Shown: in pieces, positions 45,900 through 55,679 of the stretch
Layout: each line of letters opens with the position of its first letter
How positions within the stretch are numbered: position 1 is the stretch's first letter
Origin: an uncultured Bacteroidales bacterium
Lineage (GTDB): Bacteria > Bacteroidota > Bacteroidia > Bacteroidales > Bacteroidaceae
Length of the DNA: 64,000 nt
Assembly (NCBI GenBank): GCA_902799355.1
Contig: CADCAG010000011.1
Span: 36,978-100,977 of the forward strand
Reading direction: 5' to 3'
Made by a program: the position numbers and the translations under genes
Notes under the pieces: generated by a model
The model's input: only the letters and a program-made list of their open reading frames with translations
What the model was told of the DNA's origin: nothing
The model's database searches: none

Positions 45900-46388
45900 A
45901 TGAGGATAGAGAGGCTATTGGCACTGAGCTGTTGGCTATTGGCAATCACCTGTCAGGCGCAGACTTTTTCGCTTGAACACAAGACGGACAGTCTGTACCT
46001 GTTGACGCTGACCACCGACTCGACCAGTCACCAGTGGCGGCTGCCTTATCCCGTCTACCATCTGGAGACGGGCGATGTCGACGGTAATGGTACCACAGAG
46101 GCACTGGTGGGTGTCATCAAGCCGACACGCTTCCATCCGGAAATGGGGCGACGCCTGTTTATCTTCAAGAACTACGAGGGACTGATACGTCCTATGTGGC
46201 TGGGTTCGAAACTGGGTGGCACACTGTGTGACTTCCATTTCAAGGACGGCTGTGTACGCAGTCTGGAGACCAATACCCAGGGACAGTATACGGTGGCCGA
46301 ATACCGTTGGAGCGGTTTTGGCGTAGCTTTCGAGCGATACCTCGTAAAGAATGTGGACGAAGCAACAGCAAGAGAAATATTTGAATGA
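45900..46388 (+). CDS. Small secreted protein with a DxDGNG calcium-type loop
   Basis: 162 residues from ATG 45900, chosen because it follows the -7 box. The signal peptide (RLLALSCWLLAITCQAQ) is encoded by a heptamer tract. The mature part has DVDGNGTTEALVG, an FG-GAP/dockerin-like loop, with YHLET before it. No family recognised. It ends 1 nt before the next gene, so both are surely co-transcribed. Confidence 0.7.
   Translation: MRIERLLALSCWLLAITCQAQTFSLEHKTDSLYLLTLTTDSTSHQWRLPYPVYHLETGDVDGNGTTEALVGVIKPTRFHPEMGRRLFIFKNYEGLIRPMWLGSKLGGTLCDFHFKDGCVRSLETNTQGQYTVAEYRWSGFGVAFERYLVKNVDEATAREIFE
45917..45951. repeat. 7-nt tandem tract encoding a signal peptide (45900 gene)
   Basis: attggca/ctgagct/gttggct/attggca/atcacct. 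Confidence 0.6.
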
Positions 46389-46389
46389 T

Positions 46390-48771
46390 ATGAGACATAC
46401 GTTTTTAGCAATTGGCTTCTGGCTATTGACAATGGGCTGTCAGGCACAAAAGGCACAACGTGTGATGCTTCCCGGCAAGGGCGACATCAACGTGGAACTG
46501 CTAAACCAGCCTGTCAACCTCGAACAGGACATCTCGCAACTGAACCTGACGGAGCTGCGCGTGTTGCGCAACAGCTTCTATGCCCGTAGCGGCTATCCTT
46601 TCCGCGATGCCTTTCTGCGTGGCATCTTCGAGTGCACGTCGTGGTACGACTCACTGATGATGGTACGCTGGGAACAGGTCGAGGAAGTGGATATCAAGTA
46701 TGACAGCAACGACAGCTGGCGCAACAACTACTACAAGGCCGATGCCAAGGTGCCCATCAAGATCAGCAAGGCGGAACAGGCGTTCATCAGCAAGCTGCAA
46801 GCCCGTGAGCAGGTTTTGAAGCAGGAGAACTTCAAGCCCCGCGAGGAGGGTCATCGTGTCAATATGGGTAATGTGGTGAATGCCATGCAGATGGAACAAT
46901 TCGACAGTCGTCTGCGCGACAAGCTGGGGCGTAACGGTTTCGCCATCGTACCTGCCCAGCACGACCAGCTGTTCCATGTCTATGAGCGTAACGACTATAC
47001 GAACATGCCCAACTTCGTGACCACCGACCTCTACCTGCAACTCTACCACCTCTACTTCGACTGTCTGCTGCGTAACATCGAGGAGCAGCGCCTGTGCCAT
47101 GTGCTGCAGCGACTGTGTGAACGTGGTCAGCAACTGACAGCAGAGAACAACCAATGGCTGAAGACCTACTTCGATGTGGCTCATGCGCTGATAATAGGAC
47201 AACAAGGTGCTGACGGTACGGTGGCTGACGAGGTGAAGAAGGTGATGGCGTCAGAGTCGGACTACTCCAAATACCTTGGCTACGAACGTATTCCCTTCAC
47301 CTACCAGCTATTCCGCCCACGTGGTCACTACACCCGTAGCGACACGCTGCAGAACTACTTCCGTGCGATGATGTGGCTGCAGACGGTGCCCTTCGGAACA
47401 GACGTGCCGTCACAGTTGCGGAACGCTGTCGTACTGGCCGAACTGACGGGTGGCGACGCTGAGATGCACGCCCTCTACCAGCAGTTGAGCGAACCCATGA
47501 CATGGCTCTTTGGTACCCCCGACAACATCACCATCCTGCAGGTCTATGACCTCATGAAGGGACGTACGGCCAACCAGTTTCTGAAGAGCAAGAAGTCGAT
47601 GCGCCTATTGCGCAAGGAGATAGAAGCCCTGGCCCAGCAACAGACGCGCATCCGTCCGAAATACGAGTATAGCAGTCGTTATAAGATCAACCTGCTGCCT
47701 CAGCGCTACATGCCCGATGGCGAGGTGCTGTTGGAGATGGTAGACTACGACAACCTCCCCACACAACGTGCCCTGCCCAAGGGTCTTGACGTGATGGCGT
47801 CTATGGGTGTGCCGTCTGCCGAGCGCATCCTCCTCGGTGAGTTACAGGAAGCCCAGCAGTGGGATGGCTTTGTCGGTGCACTCGCCAGGATGAAGCAGCG
47901 CATGCAGGAGATTGACTGGCAACAGACCATCAGCAACCGATGGATGGATGCGCTGAAGACGATCAACGACACCTGTCAGGGCTATCCATATTTCATGCTG
48001 ACTCCTGAATGGCAGAAGAAGACGCTGAACGCCGCTCTTGCTTCGTGGGCAGAACTGAAACACGATGCCATCCTCTATGCCAAACAACCCATGGGTGCCG
48101 AGTGCGGCGGTGGTGGTCCCCCCGACCCTATCGTCACGGGTTATGTAGAGCCTAACGTCAAGTTCTGGCGCAAGGCTATCAGTCTGCTCGACGCCACGGC
48201 CGACGTGTTGGAGCGTTACCAGTTGACCACTGAGAAGAGCAAGAACGCCACCCAGCGCCTGCGTGAGGAAGCCGAGTTCCTGTTGCGCATCAGCGAGACA
48301 GAATTGGCAGGTCGCAAGCTGACGGACGAAGACTACGAGACGCTGGAACATATCGGTGCAACCTTTGAGAACATCTCCCTCGACCTGATACGTGAGGAAG
48401 ACCAGTACCTTATGGGCTGGGACGACGTGCAGGGTACCGACCGTAAGGTTGCACTGGTCGCCGATGTCTATACCGCCAATGCCGACAACAATCCCGAGAA
48501 GAGCGTGATGTATGCGGCAGTGGGAGCGGCCGACGAGATATACTGTGTCGTGGAGGTCGACGGCTACCTATGGCTCATGCGTGGCGCCGTGCTGTCGTAC
48601 CGTGAGACGCAGCGCCCCCTGGACATGCAGCGACTGACGGACGAGGAGTGGCAGAAGAATCTGGAGAGCCATCCTGACGAGGGACGTCCCGCATGGATGC
48701 AGGACATCATCGTACCCCTGAAAGAGACACCCAAGACGAATGAGAAGTTCTTCTATAGCACAGGCTGTTAG
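46390..48771 (+). CDS. Secreted YARHG + DUF3160 protein
   Basis: 793 residues from ATG 46390. The signal peptide (FLAIGFWLLTMGCQAQ) comes from a heptamer tract. A YARHG domain follows (NSFYARSGYPFRDAFLRGIFE ... SWYDS, around residues 55-90). DUF3160 then covers most of the rest, recognisable from NFVTTDLYLQLYHLYFD and the QYLMGWDDVQGTDR/ADNNPEKSVMYAAVG region. Both domains are uncharacterised and found in surface proteins. An alternative reading as a lipoprotein at C23 of MGC is possible but the lipobox is weak. Its last bases overlap the capA-like gene. Confidence 0.8.
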   Translation: MRHTFLAIGFWLLTMGCQAQKAQRVMLPGKGDINVELLNQPVNLEQDISQLNLTELRVLRNSFYARSGYPFRDAFLRGIFECTSWYDSLMMVRWEQVEEVDIKYDSNDSWRNNYYKADAKVPIKISKAEQAFISKLQAREQVLKQENFKPREEGHRVNMGNVVNAMQMEQFDSRLRDKLGRNGFAIVPAQHDQLFHVYERNDYTNMPNFVTTDLYLQLYHLYFDCLLRNIEEQRLCHVLQRLCERGQQLTAENNQWLKTYFDVAHALIIGQQGADGTVADEVKKVMASESDYSKYLGYERIPFTYQLFRPRGHYTRSDTLQNYFRAMMWLQTVPFGTDVPSQLRNAVVLAELTGGDAEMHALYQQLSEPMTWLFGTPDNITILQVYDLMKGRTANQFLKSKKSMRLLRKEIEALAQQQTRIRPKYEYSSRYKINLLPQRYMPDGEVLLEMVDYDNLPTQRALPKGLDVMASMGVPSAERILLGELQEAQQWDGFVGALARMKQRMQEIDWQQTISNRWMDALKTINDTCQGYPYFMLTPEWQKKTLNAALASWAELKHDAILYAKQPMGAECGGGGPPDPIVTGYVEPNVKFWRKAISLLDATADVLERYQLTTEKSKNATQRLREEAEFLLRISETELAGRKLTDEDYETLEHIGATFENISLDLIREEDQYLMGWDDVQGTDRKVALVADVYTANADNNPEKSVMYAAVGAADEIYCVVEVDGYLWLMRGAVLSYRETQRPLDMQRLTDEEWQKNLESHPDEGRPAWMQDIIVPLKETPKTNEKFFYSTGC
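46405..46446. repeat. 7-nt tandem tract encoding a signal peptide (YARHG/DUF3160 gene)
   Basis: ttagcaa/ttggctt/ctggcta/ttgacaa/tgggctg/tcaggca. Confidence 0.65.
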
Positions 48772-49696
48772 AGTGGCTATTGGCTTTTGGCTATTGGCTA
48801 TTAGTTATTGGCCAACTGCTAACTGCCAAAAACTCACAGCCACCATGACGGGTGACATCCTGCTAGACCGCGGGGTGCGCAAAGTCGTGGAGAAGCAGGG
48901 CGTCGACCAGCTATTCTCAGCAGCTATCGACTCCGTGCTACAGGCGTCCGACGTGGTGGTGGGCAACCTAGAGTGTCCGGCTACTAAAGTCAAGGCACCC
49001 GTCTTCAAACAGTATATCTTCAGGGCAGAACCAGAATGGCTGACCAGTCTGCAACGGCATGGCTTCACCCACCTGAATCTCGCTAACAACCACTCCATCG
49101 ACCAAGGCCGCGAGGGCTTGCTGGACACCTATCAGAACATCCTGACGGCGGGCATGACACCTTTTGGTGCTGGTCGGAACAGACAGGAGGCCGTTCAACC
49201 CGTGCTGCTCAGCGAGACACCCAGACGTGTGTGGCTCGTCGCTTCGTTGCAGATGGCACTGGAGAACTATGCTCTCTTGCCCGACAAGCCCTGCGTCAGT
49301 CAGCAGAGCATCGACTCCCTTTGTCAGCGTGTTGCCCAGCTACGCAGTGCCGATCCGCAGTGTTACATCATCGTCAGCCTGCACTGGGGCTGGGAGAACC
49401 ATGTGGAGGTGGTGCCTCGCCAACGCTACGATGCCCGTCAGCTGATAGATGCTGGTGCCGACTGTCTGGTATGTCACCATACGCATACCCGTCAACCCAT
49501 GGAGACCTATCGTGGCAAGCCAGTCTTTTATGGACTAGGCAACTTCATCTTCGACCCGCAGCGCGACATCAACCGACAAGGGGCTATCGTACGCCTGACG
49601 ATTACCGACCATGACGCCACAGCAGAGGAGATACCTCTCTATATTAGGAACTGCACACCGGAATTACAAAGAAATGAACCCATCAATAGTAAATAA
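48740..49696 (+). CDS. CapA-family metallophosphatase-like protein, secreted
   Basis: 318 residues, overlapping the previous gene by 32 nt. Motifs of the CapA (poly-gamma-glutamate) phosphatase-like fold are visible: TGDILLDRG, VVGNLECP, NLANNHSIDQG, SLHWGWENH, CHHTHTRQPMETYRGKPVFYGLGNFIFD. The metal-binding residues are retained. The signal peptide VAIGFWLLAISYWPTANCQ is built from eight heptamer units. CapA proteins act in polymer export or hydrolysis of envelope phosphates; the role here is open. Confidence 0.88.
   Translation: MRSSSIAQAVRVAIGFWLLAISYWPTANCQKLTATMTGDILLDRGVRKVVEKQGVDQLFSAAIDSVLQASDVVVGNLECPATKVKAPVFKQYIFRAEPEWLTSLQRHGFTHLNLANNHSIDQGREGLLDTYQNILTAGMTPFGAGRNRQEAVQPVLLSETPRRVWLVASLQMALENYALLPDKPCVSQQSIDSLCQRVAQLRSADPQCYIIVSLHWGWENHVEVVPRQRYDARQLIDAGADCLVCHHTHTRQPMETYRGKPVFYGLGNFIFDPQRDINRQGAIVRLTITDHDATAEEIPLYIRNCTPELQRNEPINSK
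48774..48829. repeat. 7-nt tandem tract encoding a signal peptide (capA-like gene)
   Basis: tggctat/tggcttt/tggctat/tggctat/tagttat/tggccaa/ctgctaa/ctgccaa. Longest tract in the window; starts 2 nt after the preceding stop. Confidence 0.8.
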
Positions 49697-49700
49697 GAAT

Positions 49701-51761
49701 ATGATTAACCGAGAACTGTTACAACCCAAGAGCATCGTCGTCATCGGCGGTTCCAACAATGTACATAAACCTGGCGGCGCCGTGGTACGCAACCTCCTGC
49801 AGGGAGGCTATCAAGGTACGCTGCGCATCGTCAATCCCAAAGAAGACGAGGTGCAGGGCATCAAGGCGTTTCACAACGCTAGCGAACTGCCGCCGACAGA
49901 GTTGGCCATCCTGGTGGTGGCTGCGAAATTCTGTCCGCAGTATGTCGAACAGCTGGCTAAGGACAAGCAGACGCGTGCCTTCATCATCTTGTCAGCAGGT
50001 TTTGGCGAGGAGACGCACGAGGGTGCCCTGTTGGAAGAACAGATATTAGACAGCTGCAAGAAGTACGGCTGTTCACTGATAGGTCCAAACTGTATCGGAC
50101 TGCTGACGCGCTGGCATCACTCCGTATTCACCAAACCCATTCCACAGCTCAGTCCTAAGGGTGTCGACTTTGTCAGCGGCTCGGGAGCAACCGCCGTATT
50201 CATCTTGGAGAGTGCTGTCAGCAAGGGCTTGCAGTTCAATAGCGTGTGGTCGATAGGCAACGGCAAACAGATTGGTATCGAGGATGTGCTGCAGTATATG
50301 GACGAGCATTTCGATGCCGACACCGACTCAAAGGTCAAGCTGTTGTATATCGAGAACATCTCTAATCCAGACAAGTTGCTGTATCATGCCTGCAGCCTGA
50401 TTCGTAAGGGTTGTCGCATAGCAGCCATCAAGGCGGGTTCATCAGAGAGTGGCTCGCGCGCTGCCTCCAGTCATACGGGAGCCATCGCCAGCAGCGACTC
50501 AGCAGTAGAGGCATTGTTCCGCAAGGCGGGCATCGTGCGCTGTTTCTCTCGTGAGGAACTGACCACGGTAGGTTGCATCTTCACCCTTCCTGAGTTGAAG
50601 GGCAAGAACTTTGCCATCGTGACGCATGCCGGTGGGCCAGGCGTGATGCTGACGGATGCCCTGTCGAAGGGTGGGCTGAACGTTCCCAAGATAGAAGGTC
50701 CTGAGGCTGACGAGCTGAAGTCAAAGCTCTTCGCAGGCTCTGCCGTAGCCAATCCTATCGACATCCTCGCCACAGGAACAGCAGAGCAGCTGGGCATCGC
50801 CATCGACTACTGTGAACAGAAGTTCGAACAGATCGATGCCATCGCCGTCATCTATGGCACGCCTGGTCTTACACAGCTCTACGAAGCCTATGAGGTGCTC
50901 CACCAGAAGATGCTACAGTGCAAGAAGCCTATCTTCCCCATCCTACCCAGCCTGCACACTGCAGGTCCTGAGGTAGCGGAATTCCTGCAGAAGGGACATG
51001 TGAACTTCTCTGACGAGGTGACGCTGGCTACTGCCCTCTCGCAGATCATGCGTACTCCCAAACCTGCACCCCCAGAGGTACAACTCTATGGCATCGACAT
51101 TCCCCGACTCAACAAAATCATCTTTGGCCTCGAGCAGAATGGCTATGTCTCTCCTCAGACGGTGCGCGACATCCTCTCCTGTGCAGGCATCCCCCTCGTC
51201 CCTGAGATGGTGAGCACGTCGAAGGAGGAGTTGACGGCCTTCGCCAATGAGGTGGGATATCCTGTCGTCGCCAAGGTGGTAGGTCCTGTACACAAGAGTG
51301 ATGTCGGTGGCGTGGCTCTTAACATCCGTACTGCTGAGCATCTGGCATTGGAGTTTGACCGCATGATGCAGATTAAGGATGCTACCGCCGTCATGGTACA
51401 GAAGATGGTCAAGGGCACGGAACTGTTTATCGGTGCCAAATACGAGCCACGCTTCGGACATGTCGTGCTCTGTGGACTGGGAGGCATCTTCGTCGAGGTA
51501 TTGAAGGACGTGTCGAGCGGCCTGGCACCGCTGACCTACGAAGAGGCCCATTCGATGATTCACTCGCTGCGTGGCTACAAGATATTACAAGGTACACGTG
51601 GACAGCAGGGCATCAACGAGCAGAAGTATGCAGAGATCATCGTGCGACTGTCGACGCTATTACGCTTCGCCACGGAAATCAAGGAGATGGACATCAACCC
51701 GCTGCTGGCTGACGCGGACAACGTGGTGGCAGTGGATGCCCGCATTCTGATAGAGAAATAA
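49701..51761 (+). CDS. ADP-forming acyl/acetyl-CoA synthetase (acetate-CoA ligase, fused subunits)
   Basis: 686 residues from ATG 49701, 4 nt after the capA-like stop. The alpha part has the CoA-binding VIGGSNNVHKPGG and the phosphohistidine loop AASSHTGAIASSDSAVEA. The beta part is an ATP-grasp domain (VVAKVVGPVHKSDVGGV, GTELFIGAKYEPRFGHVVLCGLGGIFVEV, MDINPLLA). It converts acetyl-CoA, ADP and phosphate to acetate, ATP and CoA, saving energy in fermentation; branched or aryl acids are possible substrates. Confidence 0.93.
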   Translation: MINRELLQPKSIVVIGGSNNVHKPGGAVVRNLLQGGYQGTLRIVNPKEDEVQGIKAFHNASELPPTELAILVVAAKFCPQYVEQLAKDKQTRAFIILSAGFGEETHEGALLEEQILDSCKKYGCSLIGPNCIGLLTRWHHSVFTKPIPQLSPKGVDFVSGSGATAVFILESAVSKGLQFNSVWSIGNGKQIGIEDVLQYMDEHFDADTDSKVKLLYIENISNPDKLLYHACSLIRKGCRIAAIKAGSSESGSRAASSHTGAIASSDSAVEALFRKAGIVRCFSREELTTVGCIFTLPELKGKNFAIVTHAGGPGVMLTDALSKGGLNVPKIEGPEADELKSKLFAGSAVANPIDILATGTAEQLGIAIDYCEQKFEQIDAIAVIYGTPGLTQLYEAYEVLHQKMLQCKKPIFPILPSLHTAGPEVAEFLQKGHVNFSDEVTLATALSQIMRTPKPAPPEVQLYGIDIPRLNKIIFGLEQNGYVSPQTVRDILSCAGIPLVPEMVSTSKEELTAFANEVGYPVVAKVVGPVHKSDVGGVALNIRTAEHLALEFDRMMQIKDATAVMVQKMVKGTELFIGAKYEPRFGHVVLCGLGGIFVEVLKDVSSGLAPLTYEEAHSMIHSLRGYKILQGTRGQQGINEQKYAEIIVRLSTLLRFATEIKEMDINPLLADADNVVAVDARILIEK

Positions 51762-51799
51762 TGATTCTTATCACTAACCAACATAATAGATTTATACTT

Positions 51800-52741
51800 A
51801 TGGAGAATTATGTAGCATCAGACAAGCGCTATGACGCCATGCGCTATGTACGCTGCGGACGCAGTGGTGTGCTGTTGCCTCAGGTGAGCCTGGGCATGTG
51901 GCACAACTTCGGAGGCATTGACGACTACCAGCGCTCACGCAGCATTCTGCGCCATGCCTTCGACAGGGGTATCACCCATCTCGACCTGGCCAACAACTAC
52001 GGACCACCCTACGGTTCGGCAGAAGAGACACTGGGACGTGTCATGGACGACGACCTGCGACCCTATCGTGACGAGTTGTTCATCTCTACCAAGGCGGGGT
52101 ACGACATGTGGGCTGGCCCTTACGGCAATTGGGGCTCCAGGAAATACCTCATGGCATCGCTCGACCAGAGCCTGCGACGCATGCACCTAGAGTATGTGGA
52201 CCTGTTCTATTCACACCGCTACGACCCCGACACTCCCTTGGAAGAGACGCTGCAGACGCTTGTCGACATCGTCCGTCAGGGCAAGGCGCTCTATGTGGGC
52301 ATCTCCAACTGGCCACTGGAACCACTACGCTTTGGCATCGACTACCTGAAGGCACACGATGTACCGCTGCTCATCTATCAGGGCAAGCTCAACATGCTCC
52401 ATCGCAACCCCATCGACGAGGGCATCCTACAGCTGTGCCATCAGGAGGGCGTGGGCTTCATAGCCTTCTCACCATTGGCTCAAGGACTGCTCACCGACCG
52501 CTACCTCAACGGTGTTCCCGACGACTCACGCATGGCCCGTGGTCACTTCCTGCGTAAGGAGATGCTCTCTGACGATCTGCTGCATCAGCTGCGTCAGTGG
52601 AACGACGAGGCCCAGCAGAAAGGAATGACGATGGCCGAACGAGCACTACGCTGGATTCTCGAACAGCAGGGTGTCACCTCAGTACTCGTGGGAGCCAGCA
52701 GTACAGAGCAGCTGGACAAGAACCTAAAGTGCATCGAGTAA
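51800..52741 (+). CDS. Aldo/keto reductase, YghZ/GPR (AKR14)-like
   Basis: 313 residues from ATG 51800. The catalytic set is visible: Asp/Tyr in DLANNYGPPYGSAEE, Lys in FISTKAGYDMWAG, His in VDLFYSHRYDPDTPLEETL. The segment RKYLMASLDQSLRRMHLEYVD and IAFSPLAQGLLTDRYL match the glyceraldehyde-3-phosphate reductase type. It reduces aldehydes, including methylglyoxal, with NADPH. End of the 45900 operon. Confidence 0.93.
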   Translation: MENYVASDKRYDAMRYVRCGRSGVLLPQVSLGMWHNFGGIDDYQRSRSILRHAFDRGITHLDLANNYGPPYGSAEETLGRVMDDDLRPYRDELFISTKAGYDMWAGPYGNWGSRKYLMASLDQSLRRMHLEYVDLFYSHRYDPDTPLEETLQTLVDIVRQGKALYVGISNWPLEPLRFGIDYLKAHDVPLLIYQGKLNMLHRNPIDEGILQLCHQEGVGFIAFSPLAQGLLTDRYLNGVPDDSRMARGHFLRKEMLSDDLLHQLRQWNDEAQQKGMTMAERALRWILEQQGVTSVLVGASSTEQLDKNLKCIE

Positions 52742-52758
52742 GCGAAGTATTCATAGAG

Positions 52759-52802
52759 ATATCCGACAGAATGGCAGTAGAATATGTCATTTTGTCGGAT
52801 AT
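52759..52802. repeat. Inverted repeat upstream of clpB
   Basis: atatccgaca (52759-52768) and tgtcggatat (52793-52802) are perfect arms, with further partial pairing inside. It could end the reductase transcript or bind a regulator; it is not a CIRCE element. Confidence 0.5.
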
Positions 52803-52870
52803 TTTCATTTCGGCACATAGTTTGTTCGCCAGTAGCCAGATAAACAAAATAAAAATAGGAGGACAAAACA

Positions 52871-55468
52871 ATGACATTAGACAAGTTTACAATCAAGGCG
52901 CAGGAGGCGGTACAGGAAGCCGTCAATACTGCGCAACGCAATGGCCAGCAGACCATCGAACCGGTGCATCTGCTGGCGGGCATACTGAATAAGGCAAAGG
53001 ACGTGACCACGTTCCTCTTCCAGAAGCTGGGCGTGAACGCACAGCAGATAGACATGCTGGTGCAGACGGAGCTGCAGCACCTGCCCCGTGTGACGGGTGG
53101 TGAGCCCTATCTGTCGGGCGATACCAACCGAGTGCTGCTGAAGGCACAGGAATATGCCCAAAAACAGGGCGATGACTTCGTCTCTTGTGAGCCAATTTTA
53201 TTGGCTTTGCTGACCGATGGAGCCACCGCAGGCCGTATTCTGAAGGATGCCGGCATCACGGAGAAAGACCTCCGTGCTGCCATCAACGACCTGCGCCACG
53301 GTCAGAAGGTGCAGAGCCAGAGTGGCGACGAGAACTACCAGAGCCTGGAGAAATATGCCAAGAACCTGGTGGATATGGCACGTCAGGGCAAGCTCGACCC
53401 CGTGATTGGTCGTGACGACGAGATACGTCGTCTATTGCAGATACTGTCGCGTCGTACTAAGAACAACCCTATATTAATAGGTGAGCCAGGTACTGGTAAG
53501 ACGGCCATCGTCGAGGGATTGGCAGGACGTATCGTTCGTGGCGACGTTCCCGAGAACCTGAAGGACAAGCAGCTCTACTCACTCGACATGGGTGCGCTGG
53601 TGGCTGGTGCCAAGTACAAGGGTGAGTTCGAGGAGCGTCTGAAGAGCGTCATCAATGAGGTGACGAAGGCCGAAGGTCGCATCATCCTGTTCATCGACGA
53701 GATCCATACGCTGGTAGGTGCCGGCGGTGGCGAGGGTGCCATGGACGCTGCCAACATCCTGAAGCCTGCGCTGGCTCGTGGCGAGTTGCGTGCCATCGGT
53801 GCCACCACGCTCAACGAGTACCAGAAATACTTCGAGAAGGACAAAGCCCTTGAGCGCCGTTTCCAGACCGTCATGGTCGACGAGCCCGACGAGCTCAGCG
53901 CCATTTCTATCCTGCGAGGACTGAAGGAGCGTTACGAGAACCACCATAAGGTACGCATTCAGGATGATGCCTGTATTGCCGCCGTCCAACTGTCGGAGCG
54001 ATACATCTCCGAGCGTTTCCTGCCCGACAAGGCCATCGACCTGATGGACGAAGCCGCCGCCAAGCTGCGCATGGAGCGCGATTCGGTGCCAGAGGAACTG
54101 GATGAGATTACCCGCCGCCTGGCTCAGCTGGAGATTGAGCGCGAGAGCATCAAGCGTGAAAGCGGTTCTGCCGCCAGTGTGGTCAGCGGTTCTGCCGCCA
54201 GTGTGGTCAGCGGTTCTCCCGCCAGTGTGGTCAGCGGTTCTCCCGCTGACACCAAACTCGCTCAACTCGACCGCGACATTGCTGAGCTGAAAGAGCAAGA
54301 GACCCAGTTCCGTGCCAAGTGGGAAGGTGAGCGCCAGCTGGTCAACAATATCCAGCAGGACAAGCAGGAGATGGAGAACCTGAAGTACGAGGCCGAGCGC
54401 GCTGAGCGCGAGGGCGACTACGGTAAAGTGGCTGAGATCCGCTACTCTAAGCTGAAGGCCCTCGAAGACGACATCGCCGCCATCCAGGCACAGCTGGATA
54501 GCGTGTCCGCCGATTCTGTCGGCGGAAGAATGGTCCGTGAGGAAGTCACTGCCGACGACATCGCTGAGGTGGTAAGCCGCTGGACGGGCATCCCCGTCAG
54601 TCGTATGCTTCAGAGCGAGCGCGAAAAGCTGCTGAACCTTGAGGCCGAGCTGCATCGCCGTGTCATTGGTCAGGACGAGGCTATCACCGCCGTCTCCGAT
54701 GCCGTACGCCGCAGCCGTGCCGGACTGCAAGACCCGAAACGACCTATCGCCTCGTTCATCTTCCTCGGTACGACGGGTGTCGGTAAGACGGAACTGGCCA
54801 AGGCATTGGCAGAATACCTGTTCAACGACGAGACGATGATGACGCGTATCGACATGTCCGAATATCAGGAGAAACATACCGTCAGCCGACTGGTAGGTGC
54901 TCCTCCGGGATATGTGGGCTATGACGAGGGTGGTCAGCTGACAGAGGCTGTACGTCGCAAGCCATATCAGGTGTTGCTGTTCGACGAAATCGAGAAGGCA
55001 CACCCCGACGTCTTCAACATCCTGTTGCAGGTACTCGACGATGGTCGACTGACGGACAACAAGGGACGTACCGCCAACTTCAAGAACACCATCATCATCA
55101 TGACCTCTAACGCCACGCGTGAGGAGCTGCGCATGACCATGCGCCCAGAGTTCCTGAACCGTATCGACGAGATCATCACCTTCCAGCAGTTGACGAAGCC
55201 CCAGATTGCTGAGGTGGTACGTCTGCAGATGCGTCGTGTCAGCGATATGTTGGCACCACAGGGCATCACGCTCGACATCACCGACCAGGCCATCAGCTAT
55301 CTGGCTGATGAGGGCTACGATCCCGACTTCGGTGCCCGTCCTGTCAAGCGTGCCATCCAGACGCTGGTACTCAACGAGTTGTCGCGCAAGATCCTGGCTG
55401 ACCAGGTAGACCGCACAAAGCCTATCATCATCGATGAGTTCGGCGACGGACTGGTATTCCGCAATTAA
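52871..55468 (+). CDS. clpB: ATP-dependent disaggregase ClpB, with a repeat insert in the middle domain
   Basis: 865 residues. A good ribosome site, ataggagg, precedes ATG 52871. The N domain is followed by AAA-1 (GEPGTGKTA near residue 204) and AAA-2 (GTTGVGKTE near 634) with conserved [15 protein letters not shown]. With DnaK it extracts proteins from aggregates. Residues 431-460 in the coiled-coil middle domain are an octapeptide repeat, SGSAASVV x2, [14 protein letters not shown], not found in typical ClpB. A hairpin-coding SADSVGG insert lies near residue 547. Confidence 0.96.
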   Translation: MTLDKFTIKAQEAVQEAVNTAQRNGQQTIEPVHLLAGILNKAKDVTTFLFQKLGVNAQQIDMLVQTELQHLPRVTGGEPYLSGDTNRVLLKAQEYAQKQGDDFVSCEPILLALLTDGATAGRILKDAGITEKDLRAAINDLRHGQKVQSQSGDENYQSLEKYAKNLVDMARQGKLDPVIGRDDEIRRLLQILSRRTKNNPILIGEPGTGKTAIVEGLAGRIVRGDVPENLKDKQLYSLDMGALVAGAKYKGEFEERLKSVINEVTKAEGRIILFIDEIHTLVGAGGGEGAMDAANILKPALARGELRAIGATTLNEYQKYFEKDKALERRFQTVMVDEPDELSAISILRGLKERYENHHKVRIQDDACIAAVQLSERYISERFLPDKAIDLMDEAAAKLRMERDSVPEELDEITRRLAQLEIERESIKRESGSAASVVSGSAASVVSGSPASVVSGSPADTKLAQLDRDIAELKEQETQFRAKWEGERQLVNNIQQDKQEMENLKYEAERAEREGDYGKVAEIRYSKLKALEDDIAAIQAQLDSVSADSVGGRMVREEVTADDIAEVVSRWTGIPVSRMLQSEREKLLNLEAELHRRVIGQDEAITAVSDAVRRSRAGLQDPKRPIASFIFLGTTGVGKTELAKALAEYLFNDETMMTRIDMSEYQEKHTVSRLVGAPPGYVGYDEGGQLTEAVRRKPYQVLLFDEIEKAHPDVFNILLQVLDDGRLTDNKGRTANFKNTIIIMTSNATREELRMTMRPEFLNRIDEIITFQQLTKPQIAEVVRLQMRRVSDMLAPQGITLDITDQAISYLADEGYDPDFGARPVKRAIQTLVLNELSRKILADQVDRTKPIIIDEFGDGLVFRN
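54161..54250 (+). repeat. 24-bp direct repeat in clpB, 3.75 copies
   Basis: Copies at 54161-54184, 54185-54208, 54209-54232 and partial 54233-54250. The unit begins agcggttctgccgccag and ends tgtggtc; copies 3 and 4 carry ccc for gcc. Confidence 0.95.
54506..54526. repeat. Hairpin inside clpB
   Basis: tccgccga-ttctg-tcggcgga, a perfect 8-bp stem, coding for SADSVGG at the end of the middle domain. Confidence 0.6.
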
Positions 55469-55481
55469 AATTGCAAAAATA

Positions 55482-55513
55482 TTTGGTATTTTGCTCGCTT
55501 ATTCGTACCTTTG
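55482..55513 (+). promoter_or_regulatory. tRNA-Ser promoter
   Basis: TTTG (55482-55485), 20 nt, TACCTTTGCA (-7 box 55506-55513). 55494-55515 is identical over 22 nt to the pfkA promoter P1 (reverse strand, 58287-58308). Confidence 0.85.
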
Positions 55514-55552
55514 CACCCGCTAAATCCATTTTGGTGGGTGCAAAGCATTTTT

Positions 55553-55640
55553 GGAGAGGTGCTCGAGTGGTTGAAGAGGCACGCCTGGAAAGCGTGTAAC
55601 CGGCAAAACCGGTTCGCAGGTTCGAATCCTGTTCTCTCCG
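55553..55640 (+). tRNA. tRNA-Ser (GGA)
   Basis: 88 nt. Acceptor GGAGAGG with TCTCTCC plus G73, anticodon loop CTGGAAA, long variable arm accggcaaaaccggt, T arm CAGGTTCGAATCCTG. Reads TCC and TCT. Confidence 0.96.
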
Positions 55641-55679
55641 CGAAGCAAGAGAAAAGGATTCAAAGCTATTAGGCGAAAG

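Noticed and set aside
52759-52802. CIRCE-type heat-shock operator before clpB
   Set aside because: The arms atatccgaca/tgtcggatat do not match the CIRCE arms and the spacing is 24 nt.
54161-54250. Direct repeats in clpB as a CRISPR array
   Set aside because: Units are contiguous, without spacers, in frame and coding; no cas genes.
53579-55003. 474-codon open frame opposite clpB
   Set aside because: Long only because of the clpB codon pattern and the 24-bp repeat; the clpB frame is unmistakable.
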